DNA from: Holophagales bacterium
GTDB taxonomy: Bacteria; Acidobacteriota; Thermoanaerobaculia; UBA5066
DNA length: 64,000 nt
Direction of reading: 5' to 3'
NCBI GenBank assembly: GCA_016716705.1
Contig: JADJVF010000003.1
Coordinates: 62,001 to 126,000, forward strand
Below are positions 41,818-50,387 of this stretch, in pieces. Made by a program: the position numbers and the translations under genes. The notes beneath the pieces are model-generated. The model saw only the letters and a program-made list of their open reading frames with translations, ran no database searches and was not told where the DNA came from. Numbering within the stretch: position 1 is the first letter of the stretch; every line of letters begins with the position of its first letter.

Positions 41818-42192
41818 GTGGAACTCTCCCTCGAGACCGACGGGGCGATCGCGGCGCTCCGGGTGCGCGGCGAGGTGACGCTGACGGAAGCGTCGACGAT
41901 CACCGAGTACCTGCGCGTGGCGCGGGAGAACGGCGCGCTCCGGTGCGTCGTCGATCTTTCCGCCTGCGTCTCCCTCCCCACGACGATCGTCGCCGTCCTG
42001 ATGCGGGAGCAGGGGCGCTTCGCCGTCGCGGGAGGATCTCTGACCCTGTCCGGCGTCGGCGACCAGAACCCGTTCCTGGCGCAGAGCGTCGCGGCCGGCC
42101 GCTTCGGCCACTACGGCTCGGCGGAAGAAGGTATCGCCGCAGAGCGCCGTGCGATCGGCGCGTCGATTGACGCCCCCGGGGGCGGCACGTAG
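41818..42192 (+). CDS. STAS-domain protein (anti-sigma-antagonist-like)
   Basis: A 124-residue single STAS fold: AIAALRVRGEVTLTEASTITEYL, CVVDLSACVSLPTTIVAVLMREQGRF and GGSLTLSGVGDQNPFLAQS. Usual antagonists carry DSSG at the phosphorylation site; here it is PTT, so regulation by Ser/Thr phosphorylation may be different or absent. The start GTG 41818 is chosen because it gives the normal STAS length; upstream codons continue open from the recG region. No anti-sigma kinase or phosphatase partner is in the window. Confidence 0.75.
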   Translation: MELSLETDGAIAALRVRGEVTLTEASTITEYLRVARENGALRCVVDLSACVSLPTTIVAVLMREQGRFAVAGGSLTLSGVGDQNPFLAQSVAAGRFGHYGSAEEGIAAERRAIGASIDAPGGGT

Positions 42193-42195
42193 GAT
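42167..42195 (+). promoter_or_regulatory. Sigma-70-type promoter for the M50-trpS unit
   Basis: TTGACG (42167-42172), 17-base spacer, TAGGAT (42190-42195), located over the 3' end of the STAS gene. The predicted leader is about 18 bases before GTG 42220. Confidence 0.6.
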
Positions 42196-42219
42196 CGGGC
42201 GTTTTCGGACGACCCTGCC

Positions 42220-42894
42220 GTGCCCGACGCACCCATCTCCCCAGACAAGCTTCTCGAGATCGTCATCCAGGTGGCCGTCCTCCTGTTTGCGGTTTCCGTG
42301 CACGAGTCCGCGCACGGCTGGGTGGCCCTGCGCTGCGGGGACACGACCGCCCGCGACCTGGGGCGGATCACGCTCAACCCGGTGAAGCACCTCGACCCGT
42401 TCGGGAGCCTCCTCGTGCCGGCGCTTCTCGCCTTCTCCGGCGCTCCGATCTTCGGGTGGGCCAAGCCGGTTCCCGTCTCCCTCCGGGGCGTGAGGAACCC
42501 GCGGCGCGCGAACCTCCTCGTCTCGGCCGCGGGGCCCGTGTCGAACTTCGTCGTCGCAATCGTCGGCATTGGCGTCTTCTTCATCCTGCGGGCACTCGCC
42601 CCGACGGGTCCGGAGTTCCGCCCGTCTCTGTTCTACCCGCTCCTCCTCGTCTCCTACTACACGGTCCTGGTGAACGTCGCTCTCGGTCTCTTCAACCTGA
42701 TCCCCATCCCGCCTCTCGACGGCTTCGGCGTCGTGGAGAGCTTCGCTCCCGCCCGCTGGATCCGGGGCGTGATGTGGGTGCGCCGATATGGGTTCATCCT
42801 CCTCGTCGTGGCGATCTTCACCGGGGGCCTGTCGGCCGTCCTGCGGCCGCCATTGACGTTTCTGAACCATCTCCTTCTCGGAGGTCCCTCGTGA
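42220..42894 (+). CDS. Site-2-protease family (M50) membrane metalloprotease
   Basis: A 224-residue multi-pass membrane protein. The zinc motif HESAH (28-32) lies in the first helix (VLLFAVSVHESAHGWVAL), and a second metal ligand is in NLIPIPPLDGFGV. Other helices are NLLVSAAGPVSNFVVAIVGI, LVSYYTVLVNVALGLF and FILLVVAIFTGGL. It is a short form without PDZ or CBS domains; such proteins occur widely next to trpS and scpA. Its substrate is unknown; cleavage of membrane-bound regulators is the family role. GTG start; the stop overlaps the trpS GTG. Confidence 0.88.
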   Translation: MPDAPISPDKLLEIVIQVAVLLFAVSVHESAHGWVALRCGDTTARDLGRITLNPVKHLDPFGSLLVPALLAFSGAPIFGWAKPVPVSLRGVRNPRRANLLVSAAGPVSNFVVAIVGIGVFFILRALAPTGPEFRPSLFYPLLLVSYYTVLVNVALGLFNLIPIPPLDGFGVVESFAPARWIRGVMWVRRYGFILLVVAIFTGGLSAVLRPPLTFLNHLLLGGPS

Positions 42895-43886
42895 GCGAAC
42901 CGGCGAAGAAAATCGTCCTCTCGGGCCTGCGCCCGACGGGCCGCGTCCACCTCGGCAACTACTGGGGCGCGGTGAAGAACTGGGTCGACCTGCAGGACCA
43001 GTACGACTGCCGCTACTTCGTGGCCGACCTGCACGCGCTGACGACCGACTACGCCGACACGTCGGCGATCCGCGAGTCGACCATCGAGGCGGTGACGGAC
43101 TGGCTCTCGGTGGGCCTCGACCCGGAGAAGGCCGTGATCTTCGTGCAGTCGCAGGTCCCGCAGACGGCGGAGCTGGCGCTCATCTTCGGGATGATCACGC
43201 CGCTCGGATGGCTCGAGCGGGTGCCGACCTACAAGGAGCAGCTCCAGGAGCTGCGGGAACGGGAGCTCGGGACGTTCGGCTTCCTCGGCTATCCCGTCCT
43301 CATGACGGCCGACATCGCCCTCTACCGGGGCCAGTGCGTCCCGGTCGGCAAGGACCAGGAGAGCCACCTCGAGATCTGCCGCGAGATCGTCCGGCGCTTC
43401 AACGGGATGTACGGAGAGGTCTTCCCCGAGCCGCAGGCGCTCTACACGGCGACGCCGAAGGTCCCGGGCCTCGACGGACGGAAGATGTCGAAGAGCTACG
43501 GCAACACGATCGCCCTCTCCGATTCGGCCGACGACGTGAAGGCGAAGGTCATGTCGATGGTCACCGATCCGAAGCGGGCGCGGCGCACGGACGCCGGGGA
43601 CCCGGGAACGTGCAACCTCTTCCCGTTCCACCTCCTCTATTCCCCGAAGGAAGAGATCGCCCAGGTGGACGAAGAGTGCCGCGCCGCGACGCGCGGCTGC
43701 GTCGACTGCAAGAAGCACCTCATCCGGAACATGAACGCCGCGCTGGACCCCGTCCGCGAGAGGCGGACGGAGATCACCGCCAAACCGGGATTCGTCCGCG
43801 AGGTCCTCCAGGAGGGAGGCGTGAGAGCGCGCGCCCTGGCCTCCTCCACGATGCGGGACGTCGCCGACGCCATGAAGCTGCTCTGA
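42891..43886 (+). CDS. trpS: Tryptophanyl-tRNA synthetase
   Basis: A 331-residue class Ic synthetase charging tRNA-Trp: SGLRPTGRVHLGNYWGAV (HIGH region), YFVADLHALTTDY, ADIALYRGQCVPVGKDQESHLE and KMSKSYGNTIALSD (KMSKS). The GTG start overlaps the M50 stop. A strong hairpin lies downstream, before scpA. Confidence 0.97.
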   Translation: MSEPAKKIVLSGLRPTGRVHLGNYWGAVKNWVDLQDQYDCRYFVADLHALTTDYADTSAIRESTIEAVTDWLSVGLDPEKAVIFVQSQVPQTAELALIFGMITPLGWLERVPTYKEQLQELRERELGTFGFLGYPVLMTADIALYRGQCVPVGKDQESHLEICREIVRRFNGMYGEVFPEPQALYTATPKVPGLDGRKMSKSYGNTIALSDSADDVKAKVMSMVTDPKRARRTDAGDPGTCNLFPFHLLYSPKEEIAQVDEECRAATRGCVDCKKHLIRNMNAALDPVRERRTEITAKPGFVREVLQEGGVRARALASSTMRDVADAMKLL

Positions 43887-43919
43887 TGACGTTCCCGCGC
43901 TCCGCGCACGAGGATCGTC

Positions 43920-43942
43920 GGAAGCCGCGCACCGCGGCTTCC
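43920..43942 (+). terminator. GC-rich hairpin after trpS
   Basis: A perfect 10-base stem (GGAAGCCGCG / CGCGGCTTCC) with a 3-base loop, 33 bases after the trpS stop and 13 before scpA. It has the strength of an intrinsic terminator stem but is followed by TCCTCC rather than a T-tract, so it may only attenuate, or it may shape the scpA leader. Confidence 0.45.
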
Positions 43943-43955
43943 TCCTGAGGGCGGC

Positions 43956-44762
43956 GTGGCCGAAGGCATCCGGATCCCGATCCCGCCCGGAGCGGAGCTC
44001 GTCCAGCCGTACCCGGTCCACGTGCCTCAGTTCGACGGGCCTCTCGACCTGCTCCTGCACCTGATCCGCAAGGAAGAGATCGACCTCCGCGACATCCCCG
44101 TCGCCGACATCTGTCGCCAGTACCACGACTACCTCGTCCTCATGGTGGAGCTCGACCTCGAGGTGGCGGGCGAGTTCCTCTACGTCGAGGCGCTCCTCCT
44201 GCAGATCAAGAGCCAGCTCGTCCTTCCGAGGACCCCGGCTGCCGACGGGACGGAGGCCCCTGACCCGCGCGAGGAGCTCATCGCCAGGCTCCTCCAGTAC
44301 CGGAAGTTCAAGGGTGTGGCCGAGACGCTTCACGTCTACGAGGTGGAACGGATCGGAATGTATCCGCGGCCGTCCTACCGTCCCGAAACGGAGCCGGAGG
44401 AGGAGGAGACCGACCTCTCCGAGGTCTCGCTCTTCGACCTCCTGACGCTTTTCAAGGGCGCTGTCGACCGGTTCCGAGCCCTCAATCCGCCGGCGATGTC
44501 GATCACCCAACAGAGATTCTCCATCCGCGAGAAGATGCAGGACATGGCGGGGCGCATCCGCGAGTCGGGACGCGTGGCGCTGTCGGAGGTCTTCGCGACT
44601 CTCTCGGGACGGGCCGAGGCGATCGCGGTCTTCCTGGCCGTCCTCGAGCTTCTCCGGCTCCTGCTGGTCCGGGCCCTCCAGACCGAGGAATTCGGAGAGA
44701 TCTACCTCGAGCCGACGGGCGAGAATCTGACCCTCGAAGGCTACGAAGAGGAATACCGCTGA
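43956..44762 (+). CDS. scpA: Segregation and condensation protein A
   Basis: A 268-residue kleisin subunit of the SMC-ScpAB condensin that compacts and segregates the chromosome. Motifs are the N-terminal FDGPLDLLLHLIRKEEIDL with PVADICRQYHDYL, the LEVAGEFLYVEALLLQIKSQ helix, and a C-terminal winged helix (RVALSEVFATLSGRAEAIAVFLAVLELL). GTG start at 43956. The middle acidic linker (TEPEEEETDLSE) is normal. Followed by scpB. Confidence 0.95.
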   Translation: MAEGIRIPIPPGAELVQPYPVHVPQFDGPLDLLLHLIRKEEIDLRDIPVADICRQYHDYLVLMVELDLEVAGEFLYVEALLLQIKSQLVLPRTPAADGTEAPDPREELIARLLQYRKFKGVAETLHVYEVERIGMYPRPSYRPETEPEEEETDLSEVSLFDLLTLFKGAVDRFRALNPPAMSITQQRFSIREKMQDMAGRIRESGRVALSEVFATLSGRAEAIAVFLAVLELLRLLLVRALQTEEFGEIYLEPTGENLTLEGYEEEYR

Positions 44763-44834
44763 ACAGATGACGGAAGAAAGAGACGACACCCGCACGGAGG
44801 CCTCGGCGGAGGACAGGGAGGCGACGGAGAGCGA

Positions 44835-45713
44835 ATGGCCGGAGACGGTCCCGACGCGGAGGAGCGGTCCGCCACGGAGGCGAGCGAGCCGGCCGTCGAA
44901 ACGTCTCCAGAAGCTCGGCTTAAGGATCAGGCCGATCCCCTCGAGGAGGCCCTGCCGCTCGTGGAGGCGCTCCTGTTCGCCGCGTCCAAGCCCATCCCGC
45001 TCGACAGGCTTTCCGAGGCGGCCGAGCTGCCGGAAGCGGTCGTGGCCGCGGCTGTCGACGCGCTCGAAGCCGCCTGCACCGCGCGCGGCCGGGGCGTCCG
45101 CCTCGACCGCGTCGCGGGGGGCGTGCGCCTCGTGACGCGTCCCGAGTACGACTATCCCGTCCGCCGGCTCCTGGGCCTCGACGGAAGAACGAAGCTCTCG
45201 ATGGCCGCGCTGGAAACCCTCGCCATCGTCGCCTACCGTCAGCCGGTGACCGGACCGGAGGTCGCCGAGCTCCGGAGCGTCAACTCCTCGTCGTCGATCC
45301 GGACCCTCCTGGACCGGAAACTGATCACGACGGCGGGGAGGAAGGAGGTCGTCGGGACCCCCTTCCTCTACAAGACGACGAAGGAATTCCTCGTCCACTT
45401 CGGGCTCAAAGGCCTCGGCGACCTGCCGAAACCCGAGGAGCTGGAGGCGATCTACGGCCTCGAGGCTCCGAAGCCGGACCCGGCGCAGACGGAGCTCTTC
45501 CACGTCGACGAGGCGACGGGCGAGGTGGAAGAAGCGGGCGAGCCAGAGGACCCGGTGGCTGACGTCGCGGAGACGAACGACCCGGCGTCCGAGCCGGCCT
45601 CCGGGAACGTGACCGGGAGCGCGTACAGCGAAACTGCTACCGACAACGCCGCCGAGAACGAGAACGAGGCCGGGCCCGCCGCGGCCCCGGAGGATGAGCG
45701 CCATGACGGCTGA
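44835..45713 (+). CDS. scpB: Segregation and condensation protein B
   Basis: A 292-residue winged-helix partner of ScpA. Core residues of about 35-210 have PLVEALLFAASKPIPLDRLSE, RPEYDYPVRRLLGLDGRTKLS, AALETLAIVAYRQPVTGPEV, SSSIRTLLDRKLI and GTPFLYKTTKEFLVHFGLKGL. The ATG at 44835 has GGAGA upstream at good spacing. An alternative ATG at 44767, 5 bases after scpA, opens an acidic peptide of similar composition in another frame that could be the real N-terminus if one base is missing. The long acidic C-terminal tail (about 75 residues) looks disordered. Confidence 0.9.
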   Translation: MAGDGPDAEERSATEASEPAVETSPEARLKDQADPLEEALPLVEALLFAASKPIPLDRLSEAAELPEAVVAAAVDALEAACTARGRGVRLDRVAGGVRLVTRPEYDYPVRRLLGLDGRTKLSMAALETLAIVAYRQPVTGPEVAELRSVNSSSSIRTLLDRKLITTAGRKEVVGTPFLYKTTKEFLVHFGLKGLGDLPKPEELEAIYGLEAPKPDPAQTELFHVDEATGEVEEAGEPEDPVADVAETNDPASEPASGNVTGSAYSETATDNAAENENEAGPAAAPEDERHDG

Positions 45714-46617
45714 ACGCCTGCAGAAGATCCTCGCCGCTTCAGGGGTCGCGTCGCGCCGGGCCGCCGAGGAGCTGATCCTCGAAGGCCGCGTGACGGTGAA
45801 CGGAACGGTCGTCACCGAGCTCGGGACGAAGGCCGACCCGACGGTCGACCACGTCAAGGTGGACGGCAAGCGTCTCCGGTCGGCGCCGCCCCTGCGCTAC
45901 ATCCTCATGAACAAGCCTCGGGGCGTCGTCGTGACGCGAGACGACCCGCAACGGCGGCCCACGGTCTACGTCCTCCTCGGGACCCGGGTCTCCGAGCCCG
46001 TCGTTCCCGTCGGACGGCTCGACTTCGACTCGGAAGGACTCATCCTCCTGACGAACGACGGGCCGCTCGCCTTCAGGATCGCGCACCCCTCCGGCGGTTG
46101 CCGGAAGGAGTACGAGGTCAAGGTCTCCGGCGTCCCGACGCCCGCGAAGATCGCGAAGCTCGCCCGGGGCATCCTCATCGACGGCGTGAGGACCCATCCC
46201 GCGACCGTGGAGCTGATCGACACGACCCCCGAGAAGAACGGAGTCGGCGGGAACGCCTGGCTCCGGGTCATCCTGGGCGAGGGGAGGTCGAGGCAGGTCC
46301 GGAAGATGCTGGAGGCGGTCGGACACAAGGTCTCCAAGCTGCGGCGGGTCGCGATCGGTCCTCTCCGCGACAAGAGCCTCCCTCCGGGCGGCTTCCGCGA
46401 CCTGGCCCCCGCCGAGGTGGCTGCCCTGCGCGCGCTCGAGCCCGCGCCGAAGAAGGCATCGACGCCGCTGGCGGCAAGCACGAGTCCGAAGGCGAGGGCG
46501 AACCCCTCTCCTGGCCCGCGTGCTGCCTTGCGCTCGAAGCCGGCATCGAATCCGAATCGGGCCCCGGAACCGGCGAAGGCCACGCCGACGCATCGACGCC
46601 GAGAAACGAAGAGGTGA
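45703..46617 (+). CDS. rluB: 23S rRNA pseudouridine synthase, RluB/RsuA family
   Basis: A 304-residue enzyme. The N-terminal S4 domain (RLQKILAASGVASRRAAEEL) is followed by the synthase core with VVPVGRLDFDSEGLILLTNDG (catalytic Asp in RLDFDSEG), RKEYEVKVSG and VILGEGRSRQVRKMLEAVGH. The ATG at 45703 is preferred: GGAGG lies 9 bases upstream, whereas the in-frame ATG at 45694 lies against it. The C-terminal about 60 residues are Ala/Pro/Lys/Arg-rich and low in complexity. scpAB followed by an rluB-type gene is a common order. RluB versus RluE/F specificity is inferred from length and context. Confidence 0.9.
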   Translation: MTAERLQKILAASGVASRRAAEELILEGRVTVNGTVVTELGTKADPTVDHVKVDGKRLRSAPPLRYILMNKPRGVVVTRDDPQRRPTVYVLLGTRVSEPVVPVGRLDFDSEGLILLTNDGPLAFRIAHPSGGCRKEYEVKVSGVPTPAKIAKLARGILIDGVRTHPATVELIDTTPEKNGVGGNAWLRVILGEGRSRQVRKMLEAVGHKVSKLRRVAIGPLRDKSLPPGGFRDLAPAEVAALRALEPAPKKASTPLAASTSPKARANPSPGPRAALRSKPASNPNRAPEPAKATPTHRRRETKR

Positions 46618-46621
46618 AGAG

Positions 46622-47761
46622 TTGAAGCCTTCCCCGCGCCCGTCGGTGCAGAGGCTCGCCCCCTACGTCCCGGGACGCCCGATCGAGGACGTCGAGAGGG
46701 AGTTCGGGATCGCCGGAGCCGTGAAGCTCGCTTCCAACGAGAACCCGCTGGGTCCGTCGCCGAAGGCGGTCGCCGCGGCCCTGGCGGTCACGCCGTCGGT
46801 GCACCTCTACCCGGACGGCTCCGCGACATTCCTTCGCCGCGCCCTCGCGGAACGCCACGGCGTTCCCGAGGAGCAGATCGTGATCGGGAGCGGTTCCTGC
46901 GAGCTCATCGACATCTGCACCCGTACCTTCGTCGATCCGGGAGAAGAGGTCGTCGTGCCCGCAGGGATCTTCCGGATGTTCCCGGTCGCGGCCGGGCGAG
47001 CCGGAGCGACCTTCGTCGAGGTCCCGACGAAGCCCGGCCACGTCCCCGACATCGATGCGCTCCTGCGCCGCATCGGTCCCGCCACGAAGCTCGTCGCCCT
47101 CGCCAACCCGAACAATCCGACAGGCGCCTATGCTTCCAGGGCCGACCTCGACCGCCTCTTCGCCGGGCTGCCGGGACACGTCGTCGCCGTCGTCGACGAG
47201 GCCTACTTCGAGTTCGCTCGCGAGACGGCGGACTACCCCGACGCGCTGGACTACCTGCGCGCCGGGCACAATGTCGCCATCCTTCGCACCTTCTCGAAGG
47301 TCTACGGGCTCGCGGGCCTGCGGATCGGCTACGCCTTCGCGGCGCCGGACATCGCCGCGGCGATGAACAAGGTCCGCGAGCCGTTCAACACGACCAGCGT
47401 CGCACAGGCGGCGGCGATCGCGGCCCTCACCGACGACGAGCACCGCGAGAGGACCCTGGCACTCGTCCGCGAGGAGCGGGCTTTCCTGGCGGGAGAGCTC
47501 GGGAAGCGAGGGGCCGTCGCTCATCCGTCTCTCGGGAACTTCCTCCTCGTGGAGCTGCCGATCCCGTTCGGACCGATCGAGCCCGAGTTCGCCCGGCGCG
47601 GCGTCATCCTCCGGCCGATGGGGGGATGGGGCTTTCCTCTCGCGTTTCGCCTTTCGGTCGGTCGGCACGACGAGAACCTCCGCTTCCTCGCGGTCTTCGA
47701 CGAGCTCCTCGAGGCGGGCCGGCTCGGTCTCGCCGCCGGAACCTCGGCTTCCGCGCGATGA
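46622..47761 (+). CDS. hisC: Histidinol-phosphate aminotransferase
   Basis: A 379-residue PLP enzyme of fold I (histidine synthesis, glutamate as donor). It shows LAPYVPGRPIEDVEREFG, KLASNENPLGPSPKAV, ALANPNNPTG, VDEAYFEFA and LRTFSKVYGLAGLRIGYA with the PLP-binding Lys in TFSKVYG, then EPFNTTSVAQAAA. The start TTG 46622 follows GAGGTGA at suitable spacing, 5 bases after rluB. Isolated hisC copies may act on tyrosine or phenylalanine instead, so the pathway is not certain. The stop overlaps the cmk ATG. Confidence 0.88.
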   Translation: MKPSPRPSVQRLAPYVPGRPIEDVEREFGIAGAVKLASNENPLGPSPKAVAAALAVTPSVHLYPDGSATFLRRALAERHGVPEEQIVIGSGSCELIDICTRTFVDPGEEVVVPAGIFRMFPVAAGRAGATFVEVPTKPGHVPDIDALLRRIGPATKLVALANPNNPTGAYASRADLDRLFAGLPGHVVAVVDEAYFEFARETADYPDALDYLRAGHNVAILRTFSKVYGLAGLRIGYAFAAPDIAAAMNKVREPFNTTSVAQAAAIAALTDDEHRERTLALVREERAFLAGELGKRGAVAHPSLGNFLLVELPIPFGPIEPEFARRGVILRPMGGWGFPLAFRLSVGRHDENLRFLAVFDELLEAGRLGLAAGTSASAR

Positions 47762-48453
47762 TCGTCGTCGCCATCGACGGCCCCTCCGGAGTGGGGAAGT
47801 CGACCGTCGGCAAGGCCCTCGCCGCCAGCCTCGGCGTCCCCTACCTCGACACCGGGGCGATGTACCGGGCCATCGGGCTTCTCGCGAGACGGAACGGGAT
47901 CCCGCTCCCGATCGCGGACCCGGACCAGGTGGGGGAGCTGTCCGAGGCCGCCGAGGTCCGGGTGGCGGGGACGGGCGGGGACGTCCGGACGTTCCTCGAC
48001 GGAGAGGACGTGTCCGAGGAGATTCGCCAGCCCGAGGTCTCCCTCTACGCCTCGGCGGTGGCCGCCATTCCACGGGTCCGCCGGCGCCTCGCAGCGCGCC
48101 AGCGGGAGCTCGCGCTCTCGGGAGGGGGGGTCCTCGAAGGGCGCGACATCGGGACGAAGGTCATCCCCGAGGCGACCTCGAAGTTCTTTCTGACGGCGCG
48201 GCCGGAGATTCGTGCCCGCCGCCGATTCGACGAGCTGGTCCGCAAGGGGACCCCCCAGGACCTCGACTCCGTGCGGACGGAGATGGAGGCTCGTGACGAA
48301 GCGGATTCCACGCGCACCGACTCGCCCCTCGCCTGCGACGAGACCTACCAGGTCGTCGACACGTCCGACCTGAAACCCGAAGAGGTTGCGGATCGGCTTC
48401 GCGCGTGGATCGTCTCCCGTCAGGCGGTTGACCTCCAGAGGCCGGGCGTCTAA
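47758..48453 (+). CDS. cmk: Cytidylate kinase
   Basis: A 231-residue P-loop kinase phosphorylating CMP/dCMP. It has IDGPSGVGKST (Walker A, residues 7-17), YLDTGAMYRAIGLLA, VLEGRDIGTKV, FLTARPEIRARRRFDEL and DSTRTDSPL. An ATGA overlap joins it to hisC. The TAA stop at 48451 is the first half of the rpsA -10 hexamer, and its last codons carry the rpsA -35, so promoter and coding sequence overlap. cmk-rpsA adjacency is widespread. Confidence 0.95.
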   Translation: MIVVAIDGPSGVGKSTVGKALAASLGVPYLDTGAMYRAIGLLARRNGIPLPIADPDQVGELSEAAEVRVAGTGGDVRTFLDGEDVSEEIRQPEVSLYASAVAAIPRVRRRLAARQRELALSGGGVLEGRDIGTKVIPEATSKFFLTARPEIRARRRFDELVRKGTPQDLDSVRTEMEARDEADSTRTDSPLACDETYQVVDTSDLKPEEVADRLRAWIVSRQAVDLQRPGV

Positions 48454-48456
48454 CAT
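48428..48456 (+). promoter_or_regulatory. Sigma-70-type promoter for rpsA
   Basis: TTGACC (48428-48433), 17-base spacer, TAACAT (48451-48456), the best -35/-10 pair in the window. It lies across the cmk stop and gives a predicted leader of about 60 bases before rpsA. Confidence 0.65.
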
Positions 48457-48475
48457 TCCCGGTTCGGGCCGCTAA

Positions 48476-48490
48476 CTCAAGTACGTTGAG
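48476..48490 (+). promoter_or_regulatory. Small hairpin in the rpsA leader
   Basis: CTCAA / TTGAG with a 5-base loop, about 13 bases after the predicted transcription start and about 34 before the ATG. It could be part of an S1 autoregulatory leader, but the stem is short. Confidence 0.25.
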
Positions 48491-48523
48491 CCGTCTCCGC
48501 GAGCCCCATAGAAGGTGGAATTC

Positions 48524-50383
48524 ATGCCGTCGGAGGACCAGAAGATCACGCCCATTCGGAAGGCGGACGAGGCTGCCGAAGCGAACGGGGAGTTCGCGAG
48601 GCTGCTCGCGGAAAGCGAGCGCTCCCTCGCCGAGGGAGAGCTGATCCGCGGGCGTGTCATCCAGGTCACGAACGACGAGATCCTCGTCGACATCGGCTAC
48701 AAGTCGGAAGGGATGATCCCGCGCTCGGAGTTCGCCCACGCGCCGGACCGCCTTCCGGTGGCCGGGCAGGAGATCGACGCCATCGTCGATCGCCGCGAGG
48801 ATTCCTCGGGGTACGTCGTCCTCTCGCACGAGAAGGCCCGTCGCATTCGTGCCTGGGACGCCATCGAGGTCGCGTTCAAGGAGAACCAGCCCGCCAAGGG
48901 GAAGGTCCTCGAGCGCGTCAAGGGCGGGCTGTCCGTCGACATCGGCGTCCGGGCATTCCTTCCCGGGTCGCTCGCCGACATCCGGCCGCTGAAGAACCTC
49001 GACGTTCTCCGGGGCCGCGAGCTCGAGTTCCGGATCGTCAGCTTCGACAAGAAGCGCGGCAACATCGTCCTCTCGCGCAAGGCGTTGATGGAAGAGGTCG
49101 CCGAGTCGAAGAAGAGCGACGCCGCCCAGGCGCTCGCCGACGGCCGCACGCTCCACGGCACCATCAAGAACCTCACCGAGTACGGCGCCTTCGTCGACCT
49201 CGGCGGCATCGACGGCCTCCTCCACGTGACCGACATCTCCTGGGGCCGCCTCGGCCATCCGTCCGAGGCCCTCCACGTCGGCCAGGACGTCGAGGTCAAG
49301 GTCCTCAAGTTCGACTCCGACTCGGGCCGGATCTCGCTCGGCATGAAGCAGCTCAAGCCCGACCCGTGGCAGGACCTTCCGGCGCACTACCCGGTCGGTG
49401 CCCGCGTCCGCGGGAAGGTCGTCTCCCTCACCGACTACGGCGCGTTCGTCGAGCTCGAGGAGGGGGTCGAGGGCCTCATTCACGTCAGCGAGATGTCGTG
49501 GACGAAGAAGGTCAAGAACCCGGCCAAGCTCCTCTCCGTCGGCGACACCGTCGAGGCGGTCATCGCCGACGTGAACCCCGAGACCCGGCGCCTCTCGCTC
49601 TCTCTCCGCGCGACCGAGCCGAACCCGTGGGAGATGCTCGCCGAGAAGTACCACATCGGCGACCGGATCCAGGGCGTCGTCCGCAACCTCACCGACTTCG
49701 GCGCCTTCGTCGAGATCGAAGAGGGAATCGACGGCCTCGTCCACATCTCCGACATGTCCTGGGGCCGGCGCGTCAAGCACCCGTCCGAGGTCGTCAAGAA
49801 GGGCGACCAGATCCAGGCCGTCCTCACGGCGATCGACGTCGAGAACCGCCGCATCAGCCTCTCGATCAAGGAATTCCGCCCGAACGAGTGGGAGGAGTTC
49901 TCCCGGGAGCACAAGCCCGGCGACGTCGTCGACGGACAGGTCGCCAAGGTTGCCGATTTCGGGGTCTTCGTGCGCCTCCCTCTCGGCCTCGAGGGCCTGA
50001 TGCACGTCTCGGAGACCGACGTCCTGCGCGGCCAGAAGCTGTCCGACGAGTTTCGCGAGGGCGATCCGATCCGCGTGAGGATCCTCCGAATCGAGGTCGA
50101 CGAGCAGCGCATCGGACTGTCGATGCGCGACATCCCTCAGCCAGATCCGTCCGAGGCGCTGCCGGAGCCCGTCGTCGAGACGGAGGTCGCAGCGCCCGAA
50201 GCCGGAGTCGACGCGGACGTCACCGCCTCGACGGAGGCCGAGGAAGCCGCTCCTGCCGGAGCGGGAATCGACGCGACGTCGAAGCCCGAGGCCGAAGCCT
50301 CGCCTGAAGCTGCGACTGCGGCGGAGGCGGGGGCCGACCCTGAACCCGTTCCTTCGGCCGAAGAGGCGAAATCGGCCGACTGA
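48524..50383 (+). CDS. rpsA: 30S ribosomal protein S1
   Basis: A 619-residue mRNA-binding ribosomal protein with six S1 (OB-fold) domains, beginning near GELIRGRVIQVTNDEILVD, NQPAKGKVLERVKGGLSVD, GRTLHGTIKNLTEYGAFVD, GARVRGKVVSLTDYGAFVE, GDRIQGVVRNLTDFGAFVE and GDVVDGQVAKVADFGVFVR. Domains 1-2 are the divergent ribosome-binding pair, and 3-6 have the classic YGAFV/DISW pattern. ATG 48524 is chosen over GTG 48515 because AGAAGGTGG lies upstream at proper spacing. The C-terminal about 60 residues after domain 6 are Ala/Glu-rich and look disordered. In a species where S1 recognises many messages, leaderless starts are of interest. Confidence 0.96.
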   Translation: MPSEDQKITPIRKADEAAEANGEFARLLAESERSLAEGELIRGRVIQVTNDEILVDIGYKSEGMIPRSEFAHAPDRLPVAGQEIDAIVDRREDSSGYVVLSHEKARRIRAWDAIEVAFKENQPAKGKVLERVKGGLSVDIGVRAFLPGSLADIRPLKNLDVLRGRELEFRIVSFDKKRGNIVLSRKALMEEVAESKKSDAAQALADGRTLHGTIKNLTEYGAFVDLGGIDGLLHVTDISWGRLGHPSEALHVGQDVEVKVLKFDSDSGRISLGMKQLKPDPWQDLPAHYPVGARVRGKVVSLTDYGAFVELEEGVEGLIHVSEMSWTKKVKNPAKLLSVGDTVEAVIADVNPETRRLSLSLRATEPNPWEMLAEKYHIGDRIQGVVRNLTDFGAFVEIEEGIDGLVHISDMSWGRRVKHPSEVVKKGDQIQAVLTAIDVENRRISLSIKEFRPNEWEEFSREHKPGDVVDGQVAKVADFGVFVRLPLGLEGLMHVSETDVLRGQKLSDEFREGDPIRVRILRIEVDEQRIGLSMRDIPQPDPSEALPEPVVETEVAAPEAGVDADVTASTEAEEAAPAGAGIDATSKPEAEASPEAATAAEAGADPEPVPSAEEAKSAD

Positions 50384-50387
50384 CGTT

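Noticed and set aside
38806..42870. A 1354-codon open minus-strand frame over ldcA, recG and neighbours
   Set aside because: It is a GC-rich antisense shadow of recognised genes: low-complexity Arg/Asp/Glu/Gly sequence without motifs, with recG, ldcA and the CNB-FHA gene clear on the plus strand.
42657..45869. A 1070-codon minus-strand frame over trpS and scpAB
   Set aside because: Shadow of plus-strand genes; composition follows the third-position GC bias and no family motif appears.
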